Positions 7,240-14,072 of a stretch of 38,540 nt of DNA are shown here, piece after piece. Location: positions 1-38,540 of the forward strand of contig DATJPS010000017.1 in NCBI GenBank assembly GCA_035506255.1, written 5' to 3'. A model generated the notes under the pieces. It saw only the letters and a list, made by a program, of their open reading frames with translations. It had not been told where the DNA came from and did not search any database. This DNA comes from CAIYXV01 sp035506255. GTDB taxonomy: Bacteria; Margulisbacteria; WOR-1; XYC2-FULL-46-14; WPAF01. The position numbers and the translations under genes were made by a program. Numbering within the stretch: position 1 is the first letter of the stretch; each line of letters opens with the position of its first letter.

Positions 7240-8676
7240 ATGAAAAAATATGTTTTGATCGTTGTGCTGATCGGTTTAGCCTCTGCCTCCGCTTTTTCCG
7301 CCAACGTAAAGATGATATTGGATTCTTCGGACGGCAGTTCTGCGCTATCGATCCAGGATAAGACCTCAAAGGAAGTGGCAAGGGTTGATTCTTCTGGCAG
7401 AGTGGGGATTGGGACGACTGCTCCGTTATATGGTCTTGATGTCAGTACGACCCTGACGCGGGGGATCAATTCGGTCTCAAACGCTTACGGCGGCTACGGC
7501 GTTTATGGCACAGCCTCAGATACTTCGGCAGTAGGGCCGAATTACGGAGTCTACGGGTCCGCGGCGGCCAATTTTAACGGATCGGCCGGCGTGTACGGCG
7601 TTGCCACCGGTTCCCCGAGCCAGGTCTACGGTGTTTACGGTTCGGCGGGCGGTCTCAGCGGCCGCGGGGTATTCGGTACGGAATCGGGCGGCGGTTACGG
7701 CGGTTATTTTTTAAACTCCAGCAGCGGCGTAGGGTTGTATGCTGCTTCCACTTCGGGCTATGCCGCGGTCTTCCCCTCGGGCAATGTCGGTGTAGGGACG
7801 GCGAGCCCTAGCAACCTGCTTACCCTGCAGGGATCCGCGACCCCTCAGCTGATGATCACCCAGCCATCGGCAACCGATGCCCTGACCCTGGGTTACAATG
7901 AGGCGTCTTACGCTTATATGGCCACCCTTGGCTCGCATCCGCTGGCACTGTTCACGAACAATCTAGAACGGCTGCGCGTAACCTCGGCCGGCAATGTGGG
8001 TATCGGAACGACCGGACCAGGAGAAAAGCTGGAGATCGTCGGGAACGCAAAGATCACTTCCCTGTCCACTTCGTCTAATGTGACGATGAGCAACGCGATC
8101 ACCGCGGCCGGGAACTACGGACTTTCCGTAATAATAGACGGAGTGGAGCGGGGGAGCGTCGACCGGTTGGGGAACGGTTATCTTTCGAACACGCTCACGC
8201 TCGCATCGGTTGCGGCACCGACCGCCGCCACCGGCAAGATCTATTTCGATTCGACCGTCCATCGGCTTAAATATTACGACAGCACCAAATGGATCGAGAT
8301 GGACCCGGCCTATACCAATAATTCACTTCAATCGACACCGATGTATTCCGTTTCGGGGACCAATACCGCCAACATGAGCATGCTCACTCCAGGTACTGAT
8401 ATAATAATAACCGGGATCGCCGGCAACACTGACTGGTTGACCAACCAGTGCCCGGAATACCTGATCGAACTTTATAACGGGAGCACGAGCTATGTCAGCA
8501 TTTATGTGCCGGATGACCGGGGCGATTACGAATATTCTCTACCGATACCGGTGAGGGTCCCGTCCGGTACCGCGATCTCGGCCAGGATCACCGCCAAAGA
8601 TTACACCGGCGCGAACTATCTCGGGACCTACGCCACGCTGCGCTGCACGATGCGATATATAGCTCTGCCTTTATAA
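7240..8676 (+). CDS. Secreted fibre-like protein: gene-1-type stem with LPL-type tip (array gene 5)
   Basis: 478 residues. GGGAGGG (7227-7233) precedes the ATG by six bases. There is no promoter in the 20-base gap, so it is likely co-transcribed with gene 4. Signal peptide about 1-21 (AFSA), box (ILDSSDGSSALSI, EVARVDS), then a GVYG-repeat stem (about 86-177) clearly homologous to that of gene 1. GIGTT-type motifs and a middle region follow. The collar lies at about 331-348 (GKIYFDST, KWIEMDP), and a tip of about 130 residues, with SLPIPVRV, ends RYIALPL. The stem is related to gene 1 and the tip to genes 3 and 4, so the gene is a mosaic. Anchoring and ligand unknown. Confidence 0.8.
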   Translation: MKKYVLIVVLIGLASASAFSANVKMILDSSDGSSALSIQDKTSKEVARVDSSGRVGIGTTAPLYGLDVSTTLTRGINSVSNAYGGYGVYGTASDTSAVGPNYGVYGSAAANFNGSAGVYGVATGSPSQVYGVYGSAGGLSGRGVFGTESGGGYGGYFLNSSSGVGLYAASTSGYAAVFPSGNVGVGTASPSNLLTLQGSATPQLMITQPSATDALTLGYNEASYAYMATLGSHPLALFTNNLERLRVTSAGNVGIGTTGPGEKLEIVGNAKITSLSTSSNVTMSNAITAAGNYGLSVIIDGVERGSVDRLGNGYLSNTLTLASVAAPTAATGKIYFDSTVHRLKYYDSTKWIEMDPAYTNNSLQSTPMYSVSGTNTANMSMLTPGTDIIITGIAGNTDWLTNQCPEYLIELYNGSTSYVSIYVPDDRGDYEYSLPIPVRVPSGTAISARITAKDYTGANYLGTYATLRCTMRYIALPL

Positions 8677-8689
8677 TTGAATTAAATAA

Positions 8690-8720
8690 AAAGGGGAAAG
8701 GATAAAATCCTTTCCCCTTT
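8690..8720. terminator. Bidirectional intrinsic terminator between the fibre array and tsf
   Basis: A perfect 14-bp stem (8690-8703 with 8707-8720; GGGGAAAGGA core) has a three-base loop. On the minus strand the stem runs into TTTTTATTT, a good U-tract ending the rpsB-tsf message. On the plus strand the U-tract is only the three Ts within the stem, so termination of the array is likely weaker. Confidence 0.85.
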
Positions 8721-8741
8721 AACCAAATAAGAGGCTGCTAT

Positions 8742-9344
8742 TTAAGACTTTTCGCCCAGCTGATATCTGATGAACCGCCGCACCACGATGTTCTCGCCGA
8801 TCTTGGCGGCCAGCCCGCCCAGCAGATCTTTTATCTTGATCTTCGGGTCGCGGATAAAAGGCTGTTCCATCAGGCAGACCTCTTCGTAGAATTTCTGCAC
8901 TCTACCGTCGATTATCTTTTCCCGTGCCTTTTCGGGTTTGCCTTCCGCTTTTGCCTGCTCGCCGATCAGATCTTTTTCGTGCTGCAGCACCCCTTCGGGC
9001 ACTTCGTCAACAAAAATATAGGCCGGGTTTTGCGCGGCGATCTGCATGGCCACGTCCTTGCCGAACTGAAGAAAATCCTCGTTGCGCGCCACGAAATCGG
9101 TCTCGCAATTCACCTCGAGCAGAACTCCGATCTTGCCTCCGGTGTGTACATAGGATACGACCGAACCCTGGGCGGCGGTGCGCTCGGCGCGTTTGCCTAC
9201 CGCGGCCAAACCTTTTTTACGCAGGGCATCGACCGCCAGGTCCATGTCGCCGCCGGCCTCGGCCAGCGCTTTCTTACAGTCCATCATGCCGCAGCCGGTC
9301 TTTTCGCGCAGTTTTACGATGTTCTCGGTGGTTACTTCCGCCAT
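8742..9344 (-). CDS. tsf: Elongation factor Ts
   Basis: 200 residues; nucleotide exchange factor that recycles EF-Tu-GDP in translation. The N-terminal UBA-like domain is clear (VKLREKTGCGMMDCKKALAE), followed by the core block with VLLEVNCETDFVARN, which contacts EF-Tu. The protein is about 80-90 residues shorter than the E. coli form and matches the short single-core type of Thermus and cyanobacteria. Its ATG overlaps the rpsB stop by one base (TAATG), so the pair is translationally coupled. The shared terminator follows. Confidence 0.97.
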   Translation of the reverse strand: MAEVTTENIVKLREKTGCGMMDCKKALAEAGGDMDLAVDALRKKGLAAVGKRAERTAAQGSVVSYVHTGGKIGVLLEVNCETDFVARNEDFLQFGKDVAMQIAAQNPAYIFVDEVPEGVLQHEKDLIGEQAKAEGKPEKAREKIIDGRVQKFYEEVCLMEQPFIRDPKIKIKDLLGGLAAKIGENIVVRRFIRYQLGEKS

Positions 9345-10186
9345 TAGAACCCGATCCTTTCTTCTTCTTCCTCGACTACCGGCACCTTGGGGGCCAGTGA
9401 GGCCAGGCGTTCCTCTTCGGATATCGCCATCGCTTCTTCCATCGTCTCTTCGCCCACTTCGATCGGGACCGCGATCTCGGGCGCGCGCTCTTCGATCGGT
9501 TTGGTCAGCTCGCGGCCCGCGATCACCGCTTCGGCGATGATGGAGGTCAAGAGCTTGATCGAGCGGATGGCGTCATCGTTGGCCGGGATCGGGAACTCGA
9601 CTTCGTCCGGATCGCAGTTGGTGTCGACCACGGCGATGATCGGGATCCCCATCTTCTTCGCTTCCAGTATGGCGGTGGTCTCCTTCTTGCTGTCGACGAT
9701 GTAAATAGCGGCGGGGAGGGAGAGCATTTCACGGATACCGCCCAGGCCGCGGACCAGTTTGGCGTGTTCGCGCCTCAAGTTAGCCACTTCCTTGGCTGGG
9801 AGCTTCTCGAACATGCCGTTCTTTTCCAGCTTTTCGATCTCGTTAAGCCGTGCGATTGTCTTCTTTAGCGTCTTGAAGTTTGTGAGGGTCCCGCCCAGCC
9901 AGCGGTCGTTTACGTAGAACATGCCGCAGCGCTTGGCCTCTTCCATTACCGCGTCCTGCGCCTGCTTCTTCGTGCCGACGAAAAGGACGGTGCCGTTCTG
10001 CGCCACCGCGTTCTTTACGTAGTCGAAGGCCTTTTCGATCAGCGGGATGGTCTTATGAAGGTCGATCACGTGGATGTTGTTCCGCGACGAGTAGATATAC
10101 TTGCTCATCTTGGGGTTCCATCTTTTGCTCTGGTGGCCGAAGTGGACCCCGGCCTCGAGCAGTTCTTTCATAGTTACTACCGGCAT
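9344..10186 (-). CDS. rpsB: Small ribosomal subunit protein uS2
   Basis: 280 residues; binds 16S rRNA late in 30S assembly and recruits bS1. MKELLEAGVHFGHQSKRWNP at the N-terminus and VVDTNCDPDEVEFPIPANDD in the second half are diagnostic. The C-terminal about 50 residues form an acidic tail (EEETMEEA-like, then VVEEEEERIGF) beyond the usual end of the fold. A strong AAGGAGG ribosome binding site is at 10195-10201 on the minus strand. First gene of an rpsB-tsf operon. Confidence 0.97.
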   Translation of the reverse strand: MPVVTMKELLEAGVHFGHQSKRWNPKMSKYIYSSRNNIHVIDLHKTIPLIEKAFDYVKNAVAQNGTVLFVGTKKQAQDAVMEEAKRCGMFYVNDRWLGGTLTNFKTLKKTIARLNEIEKLEKNGMFEKLPAKEVANLRREHAKLVRGLGGIREMLSLPAAIYIVDSKKETTAILEAKKMGIPIIAVVDTNCDPDEVEFPIPANDDAIRSIKLLTSIIAEAVIAGRELTKPIEERAPEIAVPIEVGEETMEEAMAISEEERLASLAPKVPVVEEEEERIGF

Positions 10187-10332
10187 TAATAATCCTCCTT
10201 AAATTCGCGATTCTCCCTTAGGTTTTTCATGGTAACCCGCCAAGAAGAGCCATCCTTGGGTGGAAGAAACGGGGCGATCCGCTCCGATTTTTTACTTCAT
10301 TAATTTACCATGTTTTATGCTAAAATGCAAGC
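10187..10332 (-). promoter_or_regulatory. rpsB leader and promoter, overlapping the yggS promoter
   Basis: On the minus strand TTGCAT (10325-10330), a 17-base spacer and TGGTAAATT (hexamer 10302-10307) form a plausible though imperfect promoter. It leaves a leader of roughly 110 bases. The leader contains a possible hairpin (CCAAG with CTTGG, 10-base loop) and the ribosome binding site. Autoregulation of rpsB through its leader is known in other bacteria; this leader is not a family I recognise. The -35 overlaps the -10 of the divergent yggS. Confidence 0.4.
10318..10326 (+). promoter_or_regulatory. Extended -10 promoter of yggS, probably leaderless
   Basis: TGCTAAAAT is an extended -10. Six bases follow and then the GTG start, with no ribosome binding site between, so transcription should begin at about the GTG. 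Confidence 0.5.
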
Positions 10333-10980
10333 GTGAAAATCGCGGAAAGGGTGCGGGAGATAAGGGCGCGGGCGGGGGAGGTGCGGTTGCTGGCGGTGAC
10401 CAAAACTGTCGGGATCCCCGCCATCGCCGAGGCGATCGAGGCCGGAGTGACAGATATCGGTGAAAGCCGGATCAGCGAGGCCAAGACCAAATACGATGAA
10501 CTGAAAAGGAGATTCCCCGCCGTCCGCTGGCACATGATCGGCCACCTGCAGACCAATAAGGTCAACGCCGCCCTCCAGATATTCGACGTCATCCAGTCGG
10601 TGGACAGCCTCCATCTGGCGGAGGCGATCGGCAACCGGGCCAAAAATCCGGTCGAGATCATGCTCGAAGTGAACACCTCGGGCGAAGAGAGCAAGCACGG
10701 GGTAAGGCCGGAAGAAGTTTTGGGGCTGGCCCGCGCCGCTTCCAGGCTCTCCAACCTGAAAATCACCGGATTGATGACGATGGGCCCGCTGACGGACGAC
10801 GAACAGAGGATCCGGGCGTCTTTCCGTGAACTGCGGGAAATAAGGGACCGGCTGAACGCGGAAGGGTTCAAAAATATCGTCCACCTGAGCATGGGGATGA
10901 GCGACGATTTTCCTTTGGCAATTGAGGAAGGTTCTGATATAATACGTATCGGTAGAGCAATTTTTGCCGGGGAGGAATAA
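10333..10980 (+). CDS. yggS: PLP homeostasis protein, YggS/PLPBP family
   Basis: 215 residues with a GTG start. PLP-binding, non-enzymatic regulator of vitamin B6 and amino-acid homeostasis in the cytoplasm. The PLP lysine is Lys24 in LLAVTKT. Further family blocks are GESRISEA, WHMIGHLQTNK, LEVNTSGEESKHG, LMTMGP and LSMGMSDDFPLAIEEGSDIIRIG near the end. The length is slightly under the usual 225-235. The upstream -10 leaves no room for a ribosome binding site. It starts the cell-division and amino-acid cluster with sepF and proC, an arrangement seen in many Gram-positives and cyanobacteria. Confidence 0.95.
   Translation: MKIAERVREIRARAGEVRLLAVTKTVGIPAIAEAIEAGVTDIGESRISEAKTKYDELKRRFPAVRWHMIGHLQTNKVNAALQIFDVIQSVDSLHLAEAIGNRAKNPVEIMLEVNTSGEESKHGVRPEEVLGLARAASRLSNLKITGLMTMGPLTDDEQRIRASFRELREIRDRLNAEGFKNIVHLSMGMSDDFPLAIEEGSDIIRIGRAIFAGEE
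10915..10943 (+). promoter_or_regulatory. Promoter of sepF inside the end of yggS
   Basis: TTGGCA (10915-10920), a 17-base spacer and TATAAT (10938-10943) with an extended TG give a near-consensus sigma-70-type promoter. It lies within the last codons of yggS, so sepF and the following genes can be expressed apart from yggS. Confidence 0.7.
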
Positions 10981-10982
10981 CT

Positions 10983-11432
10983 ATGGACAGCCTTTTTAGA
11001 CGCGCCAAGGCATTCATCGGACTCGAGGAAGGGGAGGACGCGGAAACTCCGGAGGGTAAGCAGATGGAGATCTCGTCGGTCCTGCGCGAGCGTAAAAAGG
11101 AAAGGCCGGTCGGCAGCGAAGGCGATTCGGAAATCGTCGTTTACGAGCCCAAGATCTACGAAGACTCCCTCAACATCTCCGCCAGCCTCCGCGGCGGCAG
11201 CCCGGTGATCGTCAACCTTAAGCATCTGGAGCCGTCCGAGGGGACGCGCCTGATCGATTTCGTCTGCGGCACCGCGTACGCCATTGACGGCCACATGGTC
11301 AAGATCGGCGACACCATCTTCCTGTTCACCCCCAATAGCATAAGTATCGTCGATGCCGAAGACAAAGCCCAATTGGGAGAGGAGATAACCTCGGTTGAGG
11401 AGAGAAAAGAGACCTTCTTCTCGCGCCGTTAA
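10983..11432 (+). CDS. sepF: Cell division protein SepF
   Basis: 149 residues. SepF anchors FtsZ to the membrane and shapes the division septum. It begins with a short amphipathic stretch (MDSLFRRAKAFIGL), the usual membrane anchor. An acidic linker follows, then the SepF core (VVYEPKIYEDSLNI, PVIVNLKHLEPSEG, RLIDFVCGTAYAIDG, KIGDTIFLFTP). The ribosome binding site GGGGAGG precedes the ATG. It has its own promoter inside yggS and overlaps proC by 38 bases. SepF beside ProC and YggT is common in Gram-positives and cyanobacteria. Confidence 0.95.
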   Translation: MDSLFRRAKAFIGLEEGEDAETPEGKQMEISSVLRERKKERPVGSEGDSEIVVYEPKIYEDSLNISASLRGGSPVIVNLKHLEPSEGTRLIDFVCGTAYAIDGHMVKIGDTIFLFTPNSISIVDAEDKAQLGEEITSVEERKETFFSRR

Positions 11433-12228
11433 GATCGCATTCCTGGGCGGGGGACGGATGGCGGAAGCGCTCATTTCCGGGCTGATCGGCTCCAAAAAAG
11501 CCAGACCTTCCGATATCACCGCTTCCGACGTGCAGGAGATCAGACGCAGCCAGCTGAAGGACATTTATAAAATAAATACCACCGGCGACAACCAGGCGGC
11601 CGCCGATACCGCTTCGATCATCGTGCTGGCGGTAAAACCGCAGGTAATGGGCCAGGCGGTCAAGGGATTGAATGTCAAAAGCGACAAGCTGATCGTTTCC
11701 ATCGCCGCCGGGATACCGATCCCGTTCCTCGAAAGCGTTTTTCCCGGCAACCCCGTGGTCCGGGTGATGCCGAACAACCCGGCGATGGTGAAGGCCGGGA
11801 TATCCGCTCTGGCTTACGGTTCGCGGGTGAAGGAAGAAGACAAAGAAAAGGCGAAGAAGATATTCCGTTCAGTGGGCGAAGTGGTGGAAGTGGACGAGGC
11901 GCTGATGGACGCGGTGACCGGGCTTTCCGGCTCCGGCCCCGCTTTTATTTATCTGATGGTGGAAGCGATGGCGGAGGCGGGGGAAAATCTCGGCATTGCC
12001 CGCGAGACCGCGCATAAGCTGGCGGTCGAAACTTTGCTGGGGGCGGCGCAAACCCTCAAACGGACCAAAAAGCATCCCCGGGAACTGATCGATATGGTGA
12101 GCTCTCCGGGCGGCACCACGCTCCGCGGGTTGGAAGTTATGGAACGAAAGGACTTTAAATCGGCGGTGATCGATGCTATAGTGGCGTCAAGGAACCGCGC
12201 AAAAGAGTTGAGCTCCGAGTGGACCTGA
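11395..12228 (+). CDS. proC: Pyrroline-5-carboxylate reductase
   Basis: 277 residues. Final NAD(P)H-dependent step of proline synthesis. The N-terminal Rossmann fold (KIAFLGGGRMAEALI) is followed by VLAVKPQV, VRVMPNNPAMV, then the C-terminal dimerisation domain with TGLSGSGPAF and SSPGGTTLRGLEVME. The only usable start is TTG 11395, ten bases after GGGAGAGGAG (11375-11384). This places the first 12 or so codons inside the end of sepF in another frame. The extra N-terminal residues (MRREKRPSSRAV) are not conserved in the family. Confidence 0.93.
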   Translation: MRREKRPSSRAVKIAFLGGGRMAEALISGLIGSKKARPSDITASDVQEIRRSQLKDIYKINTTGDNQAAADTASIIVLAVKPQVMGQAVKGLNVKSDKLIVSIAAGIPIPFLESVFPGNPVVRVMPNNPAMVKAGISALAYGSRVKEEDKEKAKKIFRSVGEVVEVDEALMDAVTGLSGSGPAFIYLMVEAMAEAGENLGIARETAHKLAVETLLGAAQTLKRTKKHPRELIDMVSSPGGTTLRGLEVMERKDFKSAVIDAIVASRNRAKELSSEWT

Positions 12229-12482
12229 TCTGCTTTCTGATAAATATTTGTTTTGCAGCCTATTATTTGCTTATCGTGTTGAGGGCGTTATTGCCCTTTA
12301 TACCGCATAACCGGCAGGCGATATTCATCAAGCAGGTGTACGACCTGACCGAGCCGGTGCTGTTGCCGGTGCGGCAGGGATTGCCGCCGAGCGTTTTCGG
12401 CTACGACGTATCGCCGTTCCTGATCATCCTGTTCCTGGCGATCGTGCAGAGATTGATCCTTTATATTTTGGGAGGACTTTAA
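12219..12482 (+). CDS. yggT: YggT-family membrane protein
   Basis: 87 residues with a GTG start overlapping the end of proC by 10 bases. Two hydrophobic segments (about 3-20 and 64-84) flank the family core, which carries R-x-L-P-F-I-P, LTEPVLLPVRQGLPP and DVSPFLIILF. The family has been linked to chloroplast/cyanobacterial division (YlmG/CCB3) and to osmotic tolerance; the exact activity is unresolved. The sepF-proC-yggT arrangement supports a division-related role here. Confidence 0.9.
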   Translation: MDLICFLINICFAAYYLLIVLRALLPFIPHNRQAIFIKQVYDLTEPVLLPVRQGLPPSVFGYDVSPFLIILFLAIVQRLILYILGGL

Positions 12483-13405
12483 TGCCGGTTTTGATCGTAG
12501 GGACGGTGGCGCTCGATTCGGTCGAGACCCCGTTCGGCAAAAAAGAAGGGATTCTGGGAGGTTCGGCCGTGCACGCTTCGGTGGCGGCGAGCTTTTTTTC
12601 ACCGACCAGTCTGGTGGGGCCGGTGGGAGCCGATTTCCCGGCAGAGCACGAACTGTTCCTTAAGAGTAAAGGGATCGATCTGTCTGGGATCGCGCGGCTT
12701 CCGGGGAAGACCTTCCGCTGGAGCGGATATTACGAATTCGACATGAACCAGGCGCACACTCGCGATACCCAGCTCAACGTGCTGACCGAGTTTTCGCCAA
12801 AGCTTGGCCCGGAACTTGCGCGGACGCCGTACGTGTTCCTGGCCAACCTCGATCCGGAGATACAGCTTAAGGTGCTCGACCAGCTCGAGTCGCCCAAACT
12901 GGTGGCGGCCGACACCATGGACTTCTGGATCAGAGGAAAGCGCGAAGCGCTTCACGAGGTGATCAAGCGCGTCGATTACATCTTGATGAACGAGGGCGAA
13001 GTGCGCATGTTCATGGAAACGCCCAACATCCCGCTCGCCGCCCGGCGGCTGCTGGAGCTGGGGGCGAAAGCGGTGATCATAAAGCAGGGGGAGCACGGGG
13101 CGCTGCTGTTTACCGGTGATTCCCATTTTTCCGCTCCGTCGTATCCGCAGGACGCGTTCCGCGACCCGACCGGCGCGGGAGACTCGTTCGCCGGCGGGTT
13201 CATCGGTTATCTGGCCAAGACCGACGATATTGGAGAGGCCAATGTCCGGCGCTCCATCATCATGGGATCGGTGATGGCTTCGTTCAATATAGAGGATTTC
13301 AGCCTGGACCGGATGAAAAGGCTCAATCAACACGAGATCGCTGAGCGTTTCGGAGAGTTTCGCAAGTTTTCGGAGTTCGAAGCTCTGACTTCGGCTTACG
13401 TATAA
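12482..13405 (+). CDS. PfkB/ribokinase-family sugar kinase, substrate unknown
   Basis: 307 residues. ATP-dependent kinase of the ribokinase fold. The glycine-rich GGSAVHASVAASFF near the N-terminus binds the sugar or nucleoside. The C-terminal signature DPTGAGDSFAGG (from residue 228) holds the catalytic base Asp234 and the anion hole. The specificity blocks do not identify fructose-1-phosphate, ribose or adenosine kinases. It overlaps yggT by one base (TAATG). The neighbour downstream is an aldolase-like protein, which could suggest sugar-phosphate metabolism, but that protein seems inactive. Confidence 0.88.
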   Translation: MPVLIVGTVALDSVETPFGKKEGILGGSAVHASVAASFFSPTSLVGPVGADFPAEHELFLKSKGIDLSGIARLPGKTFRWSGYYEFDMNQAHTRDTQLNVLTEFSPKLGPELARTPYVFLANLDPEIQLKVLDQLESPKLVAADTMDFWIRGKREALHEVIKRVDYILMNEGEVRMFMETPNIPLAARRLLELGAKAVIIKQGEHGALLFTGDSHFSAPSYPQDAFRDPTGAGDSFAGGFIGYLAKTDDIGEANVRRSIIMGSVMASFNIEDFSLDRMKRLNQHEIAERFGEFRKFSEFEALTSAYV

Positions 13406-13421
13406 ATAGGAGGAAATTAAA

Positions 13422-14072
13422 ATGATCGAGAAGTTCCAGTTGGTAGGGGATCTGCTGCATGACGAGGGACTGGTCCGCGCCGATTCAGGGAGCCTGAGCG
13501 TGCGCGAGGGGGACAAGATCGTGATCACGCGCAAAGGCGCGATACTGTGGATGTTGAAGGACGAAGACCTGATGACGGTGGGGATGGATCCTTCGGAGGC
13601 GGACGCCGGCGCATCGATCGAACTGGCCACCCATCGAGCGGTCTATAAAGGGAGCGGCGTTCAGGCGATTGTGGCGGCGATCCCTCCGTACGCAGTGGCG
13701 CTGTCGATGAACGAGGAAAAGATCATGCCGCAGGACGCGGAGGGCAAATATTTCGTCAAATCGATCCCGGTGGTGAAGGTGCGTGAAGCGATCAATTCCT
13801 CGGAAGTGGCGCGCATGCTCCCGCCGATCTTCGGGGGAGGGTACCACGGCGCGGTGATCCGCGGCTACGGCAGCTTTTGCGGAGGGACCGACCTGATGGA
13901 AGCTTACAAGATCACCTCACTTCTCGAAAATTCGTGCAAGATGATCATGATCGCCAAGAAACCGGCGCCCGCTCCGCAGCCGCAAATGCAAAAACCGCGC
14001 GACAACCGCCGGGGACCGGCGATCCCGCCCGGCATCGGAGTGATGGACCGCCAGCGTTATAACCGTAGATGA
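13422..14072 (+). CDS. Class II aldolase/adducin-like protein lacking the metal-binding histidines
   Basis: 216 residues. The first about 170 follow the class II aldolase (fuculose-1-phosphate aldolase) fold pattern: DEGLVRADSGSLSVREGD, ITRKGA, ASIELATHRAVY and a C-terminal DLMEAYKITSLLE. The usual catalytic glutamate is kept (Glu67). The HxH of the family motif AIVHTHPP is replaced (Ala85 and Ile87 in AIVAAIPP), and the third histidine of the HG motif is Tyr149 (RGYGSF). A zinc-dependent aldolase reaction is therefore unlikely. A basic, proline-rich tail (about 177-216) follows. Ribosome binding site AGGAGG; overlaps rel by four bases. Likely a binding or scaffold protein (inference). Confidence 0.7.
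   Translation: MIEKFQLVGDLLHDEGLVRADSGSLSVREGDKIVITRKGAILWMLKDEDLMTVGMDPSEADAGASIELATHRAVYKGSGVQAIVAAIPPYAVALSMNEEKIMPQDAEGKYFVKSIPVVKVREAINSSEVARMLPPIFGGGYHGAVIRGYGSFCGGTDLMEAYKITSLLENSCKMIMIAKKPAPAPQPQMQKPRDNRRGPAIPPGIGVMDRQRYNRR

Noticed and set aside
773..8676. Prophage or tail-fibre cluster
   Set aside because: S74 and GIGTT motifs are common in phage fibres, but every gene has a Sec signal peptide and its surroundings are housekeeping genes. No capsid, terminase, integrase or attachment site is visible.
10320..11564. 414-residue minus-strand ORF opposite yggS and sepF
   Set aside because: Low-complexity shadow of well-conserved plus-strand genes in GC-rich codons; no family features. 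The same applies to long antisense frames at 12599-13630 and 21577-22599.
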